A DNA stretch of 64,000 nucleotides from positions 2,666,001 to 2,730,000 of the forward strand of contig NZ_AP017898.1 of the NCBI RefSeq assembly GCF_003609835.1, written 5' to 3'. Shown one piece after another: positions 17,632-24,164 of this stretch. The notes below the pieces were generated by a model. The model worked only from the letters and a program-made list of their open reading frames with translations. It did not search any database and had not been told where the DNA came from. Each line of letters starts with the position of its first letter. Within the stretch, counting starts at the first letter, position 1. Origin of the DNA: Sphingopyxis sp. FD7 (GTDB taxonomy: Bacteria > Pseudomonadota > Alphaproteobacteria > Sphingomonadales > Sphingomonadaceae). The position numbers were made by a program, and so were the translations under genes.

Positions 17632-18498
17632 TCACCGCGTCGGCACGGGTTCGGCGCCGGTCCAGTCATAGAAGCCGCGCCCGGCCTTTTTGCCGACCCA
17701 GCCCGCCTCGACATATTGGACGAGCAGCGGCGCGGGGCGGAACTTGGGGTCGCCGGTGCCCGATTGCAGCACGCGGATGATTTCGAGGCAGGTGTCGAGG
17801 CCGATGAAGTCGGCGAGCGTGATCGGTCCCATCGGGTGATTGAGGCCGAGGCGGCAACCGGCGTCGATGTCCTGCATCGTCGCGACCCCCTCGCCCAGCG
17901 CGAAGATCGCTTCGTTGATGAGCGGCATCAGCACGCGGTTGACGATGAAGCCCGGCGCATCGTTCGCGTGGACGATTTCCTTGCCGAGCCCGCGGCCAAA
18001 GGCTTCGACCCTGGCCAGCGTGTCGTCGCTCGTCGCGAGTCCGCGGATCAGTTCGATAAGGCCCATCACCGGCACCGGATTGAAGAAATGGACGCCGATG
18101 AAGCGCGCCGGGTCGGGCGCCGCCTGCGCGAGACGGGTGATCGGGATCGAGCTTGTGTTGCTCGCGAGGATGGCGGTCGCCGAGAGATGCTGGCCGACGC
18201 TGGCGAAGATCGCGCGCTTGATTTCCTCGCGCTCGGTCGCCGCCTCGATCACCAGATCGGCGGGCGCAAAGGCGGCGTGATCGGCGACCGGGGTGATGCG
18301 GCCGAGCAGCGCATCGGCGTCGGCCTGCGCCATCTTTTCCCTGGCAACGAGGCGGGCGAGCGCCTTGGCAATGCCCACCTTGCCCGCTTCGGCGCGCGGG
18401 AGGTCGATGTCGGCGAGCAGCACGTCATGCCCCGCGCCCGCCGACACCTGCGCGATGCCCGCGCCCATCTGTCCTGCCCCGATAACGCCGACGATCAT
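17632..18498 (-). CDS. 3-hydroxybutyryl-CoA dehydrogenase
   Basis: A 288-residue NAD-dependent 3-hydroxyacyl-CoA dehydrogenase of the stand-alone (Hbd/PaaH) type. The Rossmann motif is GVIGAGQMGAGIAQ at the N-terminus. The catalytic His is in FIGVHFFNPVPVMGLIELI and the paired Glu is in VIEAATEREEIK. The C-terminal domain has NDAPGFIVNRVLMPLINEA. The chosen ATG has GGAG eight bases upstream; that GGAG is itself inside an upstream ATG codon context that was rejected as start. Possible jobs are butyrate, PHB or phenylacetate metabolism. It is a single gene followed by no partner. Confidence 0.92.
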   Translation of the reverse strand: MIVGVIGAGQMGAGIAQVSAGAGHDVLLADIDLPRAEAGKVGIAKALARLVAREKMAQADADALLGRITPVADHAAFAPADLVIEAATEREEIKRAIFASVGQHLSATAILASNTSSIPITRLAQAAPDPARFIGVHFFNPVPVMGLIELIRGLATSDDTLARVEAFGRGLGKEIVHANDAPGFIVNRVLMPLINEAIFALGEGVATMQDIDAGCRLGLNHPMGPITLADFIGLDTCLEIIRVLQSGTGDPKFRPAPLLVQYVEAGWVGKKAGRGFYDWTGAEPVPTR

Positions 18499-18532
18499 GC
18501 CCTTATTCTCCAATAGAAATCCTGAGACCCAT

Positions 18533-18610
18533 CGTCATCCCGGCGAAGGCCGGGATTCCGCCGTTTCCGTGAGCCGCACGGGCGAGATCCCGGTCTTCGC
18601 CGGGATGACG
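18533..18610. repeat. Dispersed inverted repeat, family A copy 2
   Basis: Arms CGTCATCCCGGCGAAGG and its near-complement ending TTCGCCGGGATGACG match the copies at 5494 and 23515. The loop is related but more diverged. It lies between the 3-hydroxybutyryl-CoA dehydrogenase start and the egtD stop. Confidence 0.85.
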
Positions 18611-18660
18611 ACAGGGATGATTGCCCTACGTGATCGACCGTCTCCGTCAAGAGGCGCGGA

Positions 18661-19647
18661 TCAGGGGGCGGAACGAAACTCGGTCGCTTCGGCGAGGATC
18701 AGCGCAAAGGCCGGATCGGCGTCATCCCACGTCGCGATCGGGGTCCAGCCGCCCGCGCGGAGCAGCAGATTGGCGTCGCGCGGGCCATATTTATGGCTGT
18801 TCTCGCTGTGGATCGTCTCGTCCTTAGCCATGTGATAGGCTTTTCCATCGACGGTGAAGTCCATGTCGCACGTCGCGACGAGGTGCATTTCGACGCGCGC
18901 ATGGGTGTCGTTCCACACCGCGCGATGCGCGAAATTGTCGGTCGCCATATTGCCGCCAAGCTCGCGGTTGATGCGCTCGATGAGGTTGAGGTTGAACGCC
19001 GCGGTCACCCCCGCCGGATCGTCATAGGCGCGTGTCAACACCGTCACATCCTTGATCCGGTCGATGCCGATCAGCATCAGCGACCCGTCGCCCAGCACCG
19101 CGCGCCAGCCGCGCAGCAGGTCGATCGCGGTGCGCGCGACCATGTTGCCGATCGTCGAGCCTGGAAAGAAGCCGAGCTTGGGCAGTGCGCAGATTTCGCG
19201 CGGCAAGGCCACTTTCTGCGTGAAGTCGGCTTCGACCGGATAGACAGGAAGGCGCGGAAAGCGCGCCGCGAGCGCCTCGGCGCTGCCGCGCAGGAAATCG
19301 CCCGAAATATCGACGGGCACATAGGCAGCAGGGTCGATGGCGGAAAGGAGCAGCGGCGTCTTGGTCGAACTGCCCGATCCCAGCTCGACCACCGCGCGGC
19401 CGGGCCCGATTGCGCCCGCGATGTCGGCGGCGTGCCGCGTCAAGAGATCGGTTTCGCTGCGCGTCGGATAATATTCGGGGAGTGCGGTAATATCCTCGAA
19501 CAGCGCCGAGCCCGTCGCATCGTAGAACCAGCGCGCGGGAATCGCCTTCGGTGTCTGCGAAAGCCCGGCATGGACATCGGCGCGGAAAGCGACATCGACG
19601 CCCGCATCATCCGCGGAAACCTGCCGAAGTTGACGCACAACGCCCAT
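18661..19647 (-). CDS. egtD: L-histidine N-alpha-methyltransferase
   Basis: A 328-residue EgtD that trimethylates histidine to hercynine with S-adenosylmethionine, the first step of ergothioneine synthesis. Family marks: IPARWFYDATGSALFEDITA and LPEYYPTRSE near the N-terminus, SAM motif VVELGSGSSTKTPLLL, then FFPGSTIGNM, GSLMLIGIDRIKD, and the C-terminal IHSENSHKYGP and MDFTVDGKAYHMA. The ATG is two bases after the egtB stop; an in-frame TTG overlapping that stop is possible but less likely. It forms a two-gene operon with egtB. Confidence 0.93.
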   Translation of the reverse strand: MGVVRQLRQVSADDAGVDVAFRADVHAGLSQTPKAIPARWFYDATGSALFEDITALPEYYPTRSETDLLTRHAADIAGAIGPGRAVVELGSGSSTKTPLLLSAIDPAAYVPVDISGDFLRGSAEALAARFPRLPVYPVEADFTQKVALPREICALPKLGFFPGSTIGNMVARTAIDLLRGWRAVLGDGSLMLIGIDRIKDVTVLTRAYDDPAGVTAAFNLNLIERINRELGGNMATDNFAHRAVWNDTHARVEMHLVATCDMDFTVDGKAYHMAKDETIHSENSHKYGPRDANLLLRAGGWTPIATWDDADPAFALILAEATEFRSAP

Positions 19648-19649
19648 GA

Positions 19650-20918
19650 TCAAATGTCTTTCGCAAGGCGCAGGCCGGTGAACTGCCAGCGCTGGTGGGG
19701 ATAGAAGAAATTGCGATAGGAGGCGCGGCAGTGGCCGCGCGGGGTGGCGCAGCTGCCGCCGCGCAGCACGAACTGGCCGCTCATGAACTTGCCATTATAT
19801 TCGCCGACCGCGCCCGGCGCGGTGCGGAAGCCGGGATAGGGGCGATAGGCGCTGCCGGTCCATTCCCACACGCTGCCGAACATCTGTTGCAATCCGGTGT
19901 CGCCGTTGGCCCCAGCTGGTTGCACCGGCCCCGCGGCGTCGAGCTGGTCGCCGCCGCCGGGATCGAGCGCGGTGGCCGCCGCCTCCCATTCATACTCGGT
20001 CGGCAGGCGCGCACCGGCCCAGCTGGCAAAGGCGTCGGCCTCGAAAAAACTGATATGTGTCACGGGCGCTGCGGCGTCGATGTCCTGCCAGCCCGACAGG
20101 GTGAAATGTTGGTCCTCGCGCCAATAGGCGGGCGCGTCGACGCCCTCCGCCTGCACCCACGCCCAGCCGTCGCTGAGCCAGAGCGCGGGGGTGCGATAGC
20201 CGCCATCGGCGATAAATTGCTGCCACTCGCCATTGGTGACGGGACGGTTGGCGAGCGCGTGCGGGGCGAGCAGCACCTCGTGGCGCGGGCCTTCGCAGTC
20301 GAAGGCGAAGCCCTCGCCCGCATGGCCGACTGCGGCGATCCCCGCCTTGCCCTCGATCCATTTCATGGCGGAAAACTGCGCAACTTCACTCGCAATTGCG
20401 CTTTTTTGCCACGCCGCCGGGCCGAGCGGGTTTTGCGCGAAGAGATGCTTGAGATCGGTGAGCAGCAGTTCCTGATGCTGTTGCTCGTGATGGATGCCGA
20501 GATCGACCAGCGCAAGCGCCGCCGGGGGCAGGCCGGGCAAGGCGTCCGCGACCGCCGCATCGACATGCGCGCGCCACGCACGCACTTCGTCCAGCGACGG
20601 GCGCGTCAGGAGGCCGCGCTGCGGACGCGCGTGGCGCGGCCCCTCGGCCTCATAATAGCTGTTGAAGAGATAGGGGAAGCGGTCGTCGAAGAGCGTATAG
20701 CCCGGCACATGATCGCGCAGCACGAAGGTTTCAAAAAACCATGTCGTGTGCGCGAGATGCCATTTGGCGGGCGAGGCGTCGGGCATCGACTGCGCGCTGG
20801 CGTCGGCGTCGGACAGCGTCGCCACGAGGTCGAGCGAGAGTTGCCGGGTTGCCGCGAAGCGTCCGGTCAGCGCCCCAATCGGGTCGGCAAGAGGCGAAGC
20901 GTCGGTGCGGCTGGCCAT
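19650..20918 (-). CDS. egtB: Ergothioneine biosynthesis protein EgtB (sulfoxide synthase)
   Basis: A 422-residue non-haem iron enzyme that joins hercynine with a sulfur donor (gamma-glutamylcysteine or cysteine) using oxygen. The N-terminal DinB-like domain has the iron histidines: HLAHTTWFFE (residues 54-63) and HHEQQHQE (143-150, HxxxHxE). The C-terminal FGE-sulfatase domain has NRPVTNGEWQQFIADGGY, RLPTEYEWEAAA, QMFGSVWEWTGS and FVLRGGSCATP. No egtC, egtA or egtE lies next to it, so thiol-donor choice and lyase step are open. Confidence 0.93.
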   Translation of the reverse strand: MASRTDASPLADPIGALTGRFAATRQLSLDLVATLSDADASAQSMPDASPAKWHLAHTTWFFETFVLRDHVPGYTLFDDRFPYLFNSYYEAEGPRHARPQRGLLTRPSLDEVRAWRAHVDAAVADALPGLPPAALALVDLGIHHEQQHQELLLTDLKHLFAQNPLGPAAWQKSAIASEVAQFSAMKWIEGKAGIAAVGHAGEGFAFDCEGPRHEVLLAPHALANRPVTNGEWQQFIADGGYRTPALWLSDGWAWVQAEGVDAPAYWREDQHFTLSGWQDIDAAAPVTHISFFEADAFASWAGARLPTEYEWEAAATALDPGGGDQLDAAGPVQPAGANGDTGLQQMFGSVWEWTGSAYRPYPGFRTAPGAVGEYNGKFMSGQFVLRGGSCATPRGHCRASYRNFFYPHQRWQFTGLRLAKDI

Positions 20919-21014
20919 GCTGAAACAATTCCCCGAGGTGCGATTCGGTTTCGCAGTTCGACGGATTATGGTTACGCCGCAGCGAGTTGTCTAGAACATT
21001 TAGGGAACAAGAAT

Positions 21015-21042
21015 CGTCGCCCCCGCGAAGGCGGGGGCGACG
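21015..21042 (-). terminator. Hairpin after the cobalamin adenosyltransferase gene
   Basis: CGTCGCCCCCGC and GCGGGGGCGACG form a perfect 12-base stem with a 4-base loop five bases past the stop; on the minus strand it is followed by ATTCTTG. A truncated relative lies at 50112-50132 after mscS. Confidence 0.65.
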
Positions 21043-21046
21043 GTCT

Positions 21047-21628
21047 TTACCGCGTCGCGCCCGGTTTCCAGAGTATGTCGCCGCCCGCCCCGGCGTTGAT
21101 GTGGCGTGCGAGCACGAACAGATGGTCCGACAGGCGGTTCAGATAGGTGAGCGCGAGCGGATTGAGGTCGCGTGTCGCCGCCGCGGCGACCGCCGACCGC
21201 TCGGCGCGGCGCGTCACCGCGCGCGCGAGGTGGAGCCGCGCCGCGGCGTCGGTGCCGCCCGGCAGGATGAAGCTTTTGAGCGCGCCGAGCGAGGCGTTCA
21301 TCGCGTCGATCTCTTGCTCCAGCCGCGCGATCTGGGCGGGGACGATGCGCAGCGCCATGTCGTGCGCACCGAAGCCGCGCTCGGCGTCGGGCGGGGTCGC
21401 GAGATCGGCGCCGAGGTCGAACAGCTCGTTCTGGATGCGCGTGAGCATCGCCGCCTCGTCGGGCGCGTCGTCGAGCGCGACCGCCGCGAGGCCGATCCAG
21501 CTGTTCGCTTCGTCGACATCGCCGATCGCCGCCATCAGCGGCGCCGATTTGGCGATGCGCGATCCGCCGACGAGGCCGGTGGTGCCGTCGTCGCCGGTGC
21601 GCGTGTAGATTTTGTTGAGCTTGACCAT
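21047..21628 (-). CDS. ATP:cob(I)alamin adenosyltransferase, PduO type
   Basis: A 193-residue adenosyltransferase that makes coenzyme B12. The N-terminal MVKLNKIYTRTGDDGTTGLV is diagnostic, followed by the VDEANSWIGLAA helix, FILPGGTDAAARLHLARAVT and the C-terminal RRAERS, LNRLSDHLFVLAR motifs that carry ATP- and cobalamin-binding residues. It lies 24 bases after the HIG1 small protein gene in a three-gene leftward set with gluQRS. Adenosylcobalamin would serve methylmalonyl-CoA mutase, which takes the propionyl-CoA made by the valine genes elsewhere in the window; the mutase itself is not here. Confidence 0.94.
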   Translation of the reverse strand: MVKLNKIYTRTGDDGTTGLVGGSRIAKSAPLMAAIGDVDEANSWIGLAAVALDDAPDEAAMLTRIQNELFDLGADLATPPDAERGFGAHDMALRIVPAQIARLEQEIDAMNASLGALKSFILPGGTDAAARLHLARAVTRRAERSAVAAAATRDLNPLALTYLNRLSDHLFVLARHINAGAGGDILWKPGATR

Positions 21629-21652
21629 CGATCGGCGTCGGGCGTCGCCCGA

Positions 21653-21880
21653 TTATGAACTGCCCGCGGCGAACAGGCCGATGAGCACAAGCAGGATGAT
21701 GGTGATCGCCTGCCATTTGACGCGCGCCATCATCATCCGGTTCTGCATCAGATGATTTTCCTGCACCGTGCCGTCCATCTGCGCGCGGTGCCCCTGCGAG
21801 AAATAGAAGAGTCCGCGCGCGAGCGCGAACAGGACGAGACCGGCGGCGATGACGACGCCAAGGACGAGCAGGATTTCCAT
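21653..21880 (-). CDS. HIG1-like twin transmembrane helix small protein
   Basis: A 75-residue protein with two membrane helices (LLVLGVVIAAGLVLFALARG and AITIILLVLIGLFAAGSS) around a polar loop QMDGTVQENHLMQNRMMMAR. The QNxxMxxRVxxQ pattern before helix two is the HIG1 domain signature, as in respiratory-chain assembly factors. A role at cytochrome oxidase is plausible by family but not shown here. It is sandwiched between gluQRS (nine bases upstream) and the adenosyltransferase. Confidence 0.8.
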   Translation of the reverse strand: MEILLVLGVVIAAGLVLFALARGLFYFSQGHRAQMDGTVQENHLMQNRMMMARVKWQAITIILLVLIGLFAAGSS

Positions 21881-21889
21881 GACCCCTAT

Positions 21890-22741
21890 TTAGGGCATTT
21901 GCAGCGAATATCCAGCGGGAAGCCGTCCGCCCCGCAAATCGGCGGCGAGCGCCCGGCCGTCGACACCGGCGGCGCGCAGCGAAGCGAGCGAGGCTGCGGC
22001 GTCGCGCTTCGCCAGCCTTTTGCCGTCGGGACCACAGACGAGCGCATGATGACGATAGAGCGGCACCGGCAGATCGAGCAACGCCTGGAGCAGCCGGTGA
22101 ACGTCGGTCGATGCGATGAGGTCGGCGCCGCGGATGACATGCGTGATCCCCATGGCGGCATCGTCGAGCGTGCTCGCGAGATGATAGCTTGCGGGCGCAT
22201 CCTTGCGCGCGAGGACGATGTCGCCGTGCGCGGCCGCATCGGTGGCGCGCAGCCCCTGCCCTGTCTCTTCCCGGAAAAGAGCGCCTGTCTCCGCCACCGC
22301 GCGCGCCATGTCGAGCCGCCAGCAATGCGGTTCGACCGCCATGCGCCGCATACGCTCGCGCGCTGGCAGATTGCGGCAGGTGCCGGGATAGACGGCGCCC
22401 GACGGCCCGTGCGGCGCCGACAGGCTCGCGGCGATGTCGGCGCGGGTGCAGAAACAGGGATAGACGAGGTCACGCATTCGCAGCGTGTCGAGCGCGGCGG
22501 CATAATGTGCGAGCCGGTCCGACTGGCGCACCGGATCACCGTCGCGGTCCAGCCCGAGCCAGTCGAGGTCGGCGAGCGACGCCGCGACATATTCCTCGCG
22601 CGAGCGGCGGCCGTCGATATCGTCGATGCGGATCAGGAACCGTCCGCCCGCCGCGCGCGCGGCCTGATGCGCCTGCACGGCGCTATAGGCGTGGCCGAGG
22701 TGAAGCTCGCCGGTCGGGCTGGGCGCGAAGCGGGTCAGCAT
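21890..22741 (-). CDS. gluQRS: Glutamyl-queuosine tRNA(Asp) synthetase
   Basis: A 283-residue truncated glutamyl-tRNA synthetase paralogue that attaches glutamate to queuosine in tRNA(Asp). The HIGH-like motif is in TRFAPSPTGELHLGHAYSA, the zinc-type Cys cluster is YPCFCTRADI with later YPGTCRN, and the KMSKS-like motif is KRLAKRDAAAS. The anticodon-binding domain is missing, which separates it from GltX. The start MLTRFAPSPTG is normal for the family. Together with queF and the queuosine transporter it completes tRNA queuosine hypermodification. Confidence 0.93.
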   Translation of the reverse strand: MLTRFAPSPTGELHLGHAYSAVQAHQAARAAGGRFLIRIDDIDGRRSREEYVAASLADLDWLGLDRDGDPVRQSDRLAHYAAALDTLRMRDLVYPCFCTRADIAASLSAPHGPSGAVYPGTCRNLPARERMRRMAVEPHCWRLDMARAVAETGALFREETGQGLRATDAAAHGDIVLARKDAPASYHLASTLDDAAMGITHVIRGADLIASTDVHRLLQALLDLPVPLYRHHALVCGPDGKRLAKRDAAASLASLRAAGVDGRALAADLRGGRLPAGYSLQMP

Positions 22742-22812
22742 ATTGCTCCCATGAATCCATATGCTGTGGCGAGTCAAAGCGAATCATTCCATATCTTGCG
22801 GCACATGCCCCC

Positions 22813-22842
22813 TTGACGCCAGATTCTGATGCGGCATGTAAT
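22813..22842 (+). promoter_or_regulatory. Likely sigma-70 promoter for the HNH gene
   Basis: TTGACG and TGTAAT are 18 bases apart, about 70 bases before the ATG, in the divergent gap between gluQRS and the HNH gene. Confidence 0.45.
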
Positions 22843-22910
22843 GATGTTGTCACTCGGGAAAGGCAGTGGCGCGCCATCCCGCGCAGCAAAGGGGGCAGCG
22901 TTACCCAGCC

Positions 22911-23477
22911 ATGTTCCATCCCGATCTTGCCCGGCATCCCGATAGCTGTCCGGCGCTCGTCCTCAACGCCGATTACACGCCGCTGAGCTATTATCCATTG
23001 AGCCTTTGGCCCTGGCAGACCGCGGTGAAGGCCGTTTTTCTCGATCGCGTCACCATCGTTGAAAATTACGAGCGCGAGATTCATTCGCCGACGCGGACGA
23101 TGCCGATCCCCAGCGTCATCGCGCTGCGTCAATATGTGAAACCGTCGGAGCATCCGGCCTTCACGCGCTTCAACCTGTTCCTGCGCGATCGTTTTGCGTG
23201 CCAGTATTGCGGATCGGGCAAGGATCTGACCTTTGATCATGTCGTGCCGCGACGGCTGGGCGGGCGGACGACGTGGGAGAATGTCACGACCGCCTGCGCG
23301 CCATGCAATCTGAAAAAGGGCGGCCGCACGCCACAACAGGCGCATATGCCGCTCCATCGCCAGCCGTGGCGCCCGACGAGCTGGCAGCTCCAGGACAATG
23401 GCCGGGCCTTCCCGCCCAATTATCTGCATGAAAGCTGGATCGACTGGCTCTATTGGGATGTCGAGCTGGAGGGTTAG
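22911..23477 (+). CDS. HNH endonuclease
   Basis: A 188-residue protein of a conserved alphaproteobacterial HNH group. The N-terminal part is ALVLNADYTPLSYYPLSLWP and the HNH core is ACQYCGSGKDLTFDHVVPRR, then WENVTTACAPCNLKKGG. Two CxxC pairs hold zinc, and the DHVVPR His is catalytic. The C-terminal FPPNYLHESWIDWLYW is also characteristic. This group is chromosomal and ordinary rather than a mobile homing enzyme; its natural job is unknown, perhaps DNA repair. The downstream ATG chosen matches the typical start MFHPDL-type. Confidence 0.85.
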   Translation: MFHPDLARHPDSCPALVLNADYTPLSYYPLSLWPWQTAVKAVFLDRVTIVENYEREIHSPTRTMPIPSVIALRQYVKPSEHPAFTRFNLFLRDRFACQYCGSGKDLTFDHVVPRRLGGRTTWENVTTACAPCNLKKGGRTPQQAHMPLHRQPWRPTSWQLQDNGRAFPPNYLHESWIDWLYWDVELEG

Positions 23478-23514
23478 GCCGCTCCCCTCTCGTCATTGCT
23501 GCCCTTAGCTCATC

Positions 23515-23592
23515 CGTCATCCCGGCGAAGGCCGGGATCTCGCCGGTGCGGCAAACCGAAAGGGTGAGATCCCGGCCTTCGCCGGGATGACG
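23515..23592. repeat. Dispersed inverted repeat, family A copy 3
   Basis: Arms are perfectly complementary over 27 bases. The loop is the reverse complement of the loop in the copy at 5494, so this copy is inserted in the opposite direction. It follows the HNH gene. Confidence 0.85.
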
Positions 23593-23690
23593 ATCGAATG
23601 AAGGTCGTCTTTCGGCGGAAACGCGCCTTCCATCTCCAGCTTGCGCACTGTAGACCTTCGCCTTCGGAGAAGGTTTCGAGGAGAGGGAAT

Positions 23691-24101
23691 ATGGTTCGCA
23701 CGGTCTTTCTCGGGCTATCGCCCCTCGCGCTCGCCGCGTGCGCCACCACGCCCGCCGAGCAGCCCGTGACCGTCACCGGCAGCATCACCTATCGCGAGCG
23801 GATCGCCCTGCCGCCGACGGCGCAGGTCGAAATCACCCTCGCCGACGTCAGCCTGGCCGATGCGCCGTCACGGACGATCGCGCAGCAAGCCTTTACCGCC
23901 GACGGGCGGCAGGTGCCCTTTGCCTTTTCGCTGACCATCGACCAGCGCCAGCTCGACCCGCGGCACAGCTATGCCGTGTCGGCGCGCATCACCGACGCGT
24001 CGGGCAAGCTGATGTTCATCACCGATACGCGTAATAGTGTTGCGTTCGATGGACGCCGCGCGATCGATATGGACATGTTGACCCTCATCAAGACGCATTG
24101 A
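23691..24101 (+). CDS. YbaY family lipoprotein
   Basis: A 136-residue lipoprotein. The signal MVRTVFLGLSPLALAAC gives a lipobox at Cys-17. The mature domain is an immunoglobulin-like YbaY fold: VTVTGSITYRERIALPPTAQ, VEITLADVSLADAP, and VPFAFSLTIDQRQLDPRHSY followed by ARITDASGKLMFITDT. Family function is unclear (envelope). GAGGAGAGGG just upstream gives a strong ribosome site, and supports this start over earlier ones. Confidence 0.82.
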   Translation: MVRTVFLGLSPLALAACATTPAEQPVTVTGSITYRERIALPPTAQVEITLADVSLADAPSRTIAQQAFTADGRQVPFAFSLTIDQRQLDPRHSYAVSARITDASGKLMFITDTRNSVAFDGRRAIDMDMLTLIKTH

Positions 24102-24110
24102 TCTAACCCA

Positions 24111-24154
24111 CGCATAGCTATGCGCGGCTTGACCCTGCACCTTCGCAGGTGCAG
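24111..24154. terminator. Two adjacent palindromes between ybaY-like gene and ppc
   Basis: CGCATAGCTATGCG is a perfect 14-base palindrome. CTGCACCT-TCGC-AGGTGCAG is a perfect 8-base hairpin just after it and ends 10 bases before the ppc ATG. The first may end the ybaY-like transcript; the second would lie in the ppc leader. Confidence 0.45.
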
Positions 24155-24164
24155 CAAGCGGCGC

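Noticed and set aside
18661..19653. egtD start at an upstream TTG overlapping the egtB stop
   Set aside because: An ATG two codons later fits better with spacing, although coupling by overlap remains possible.
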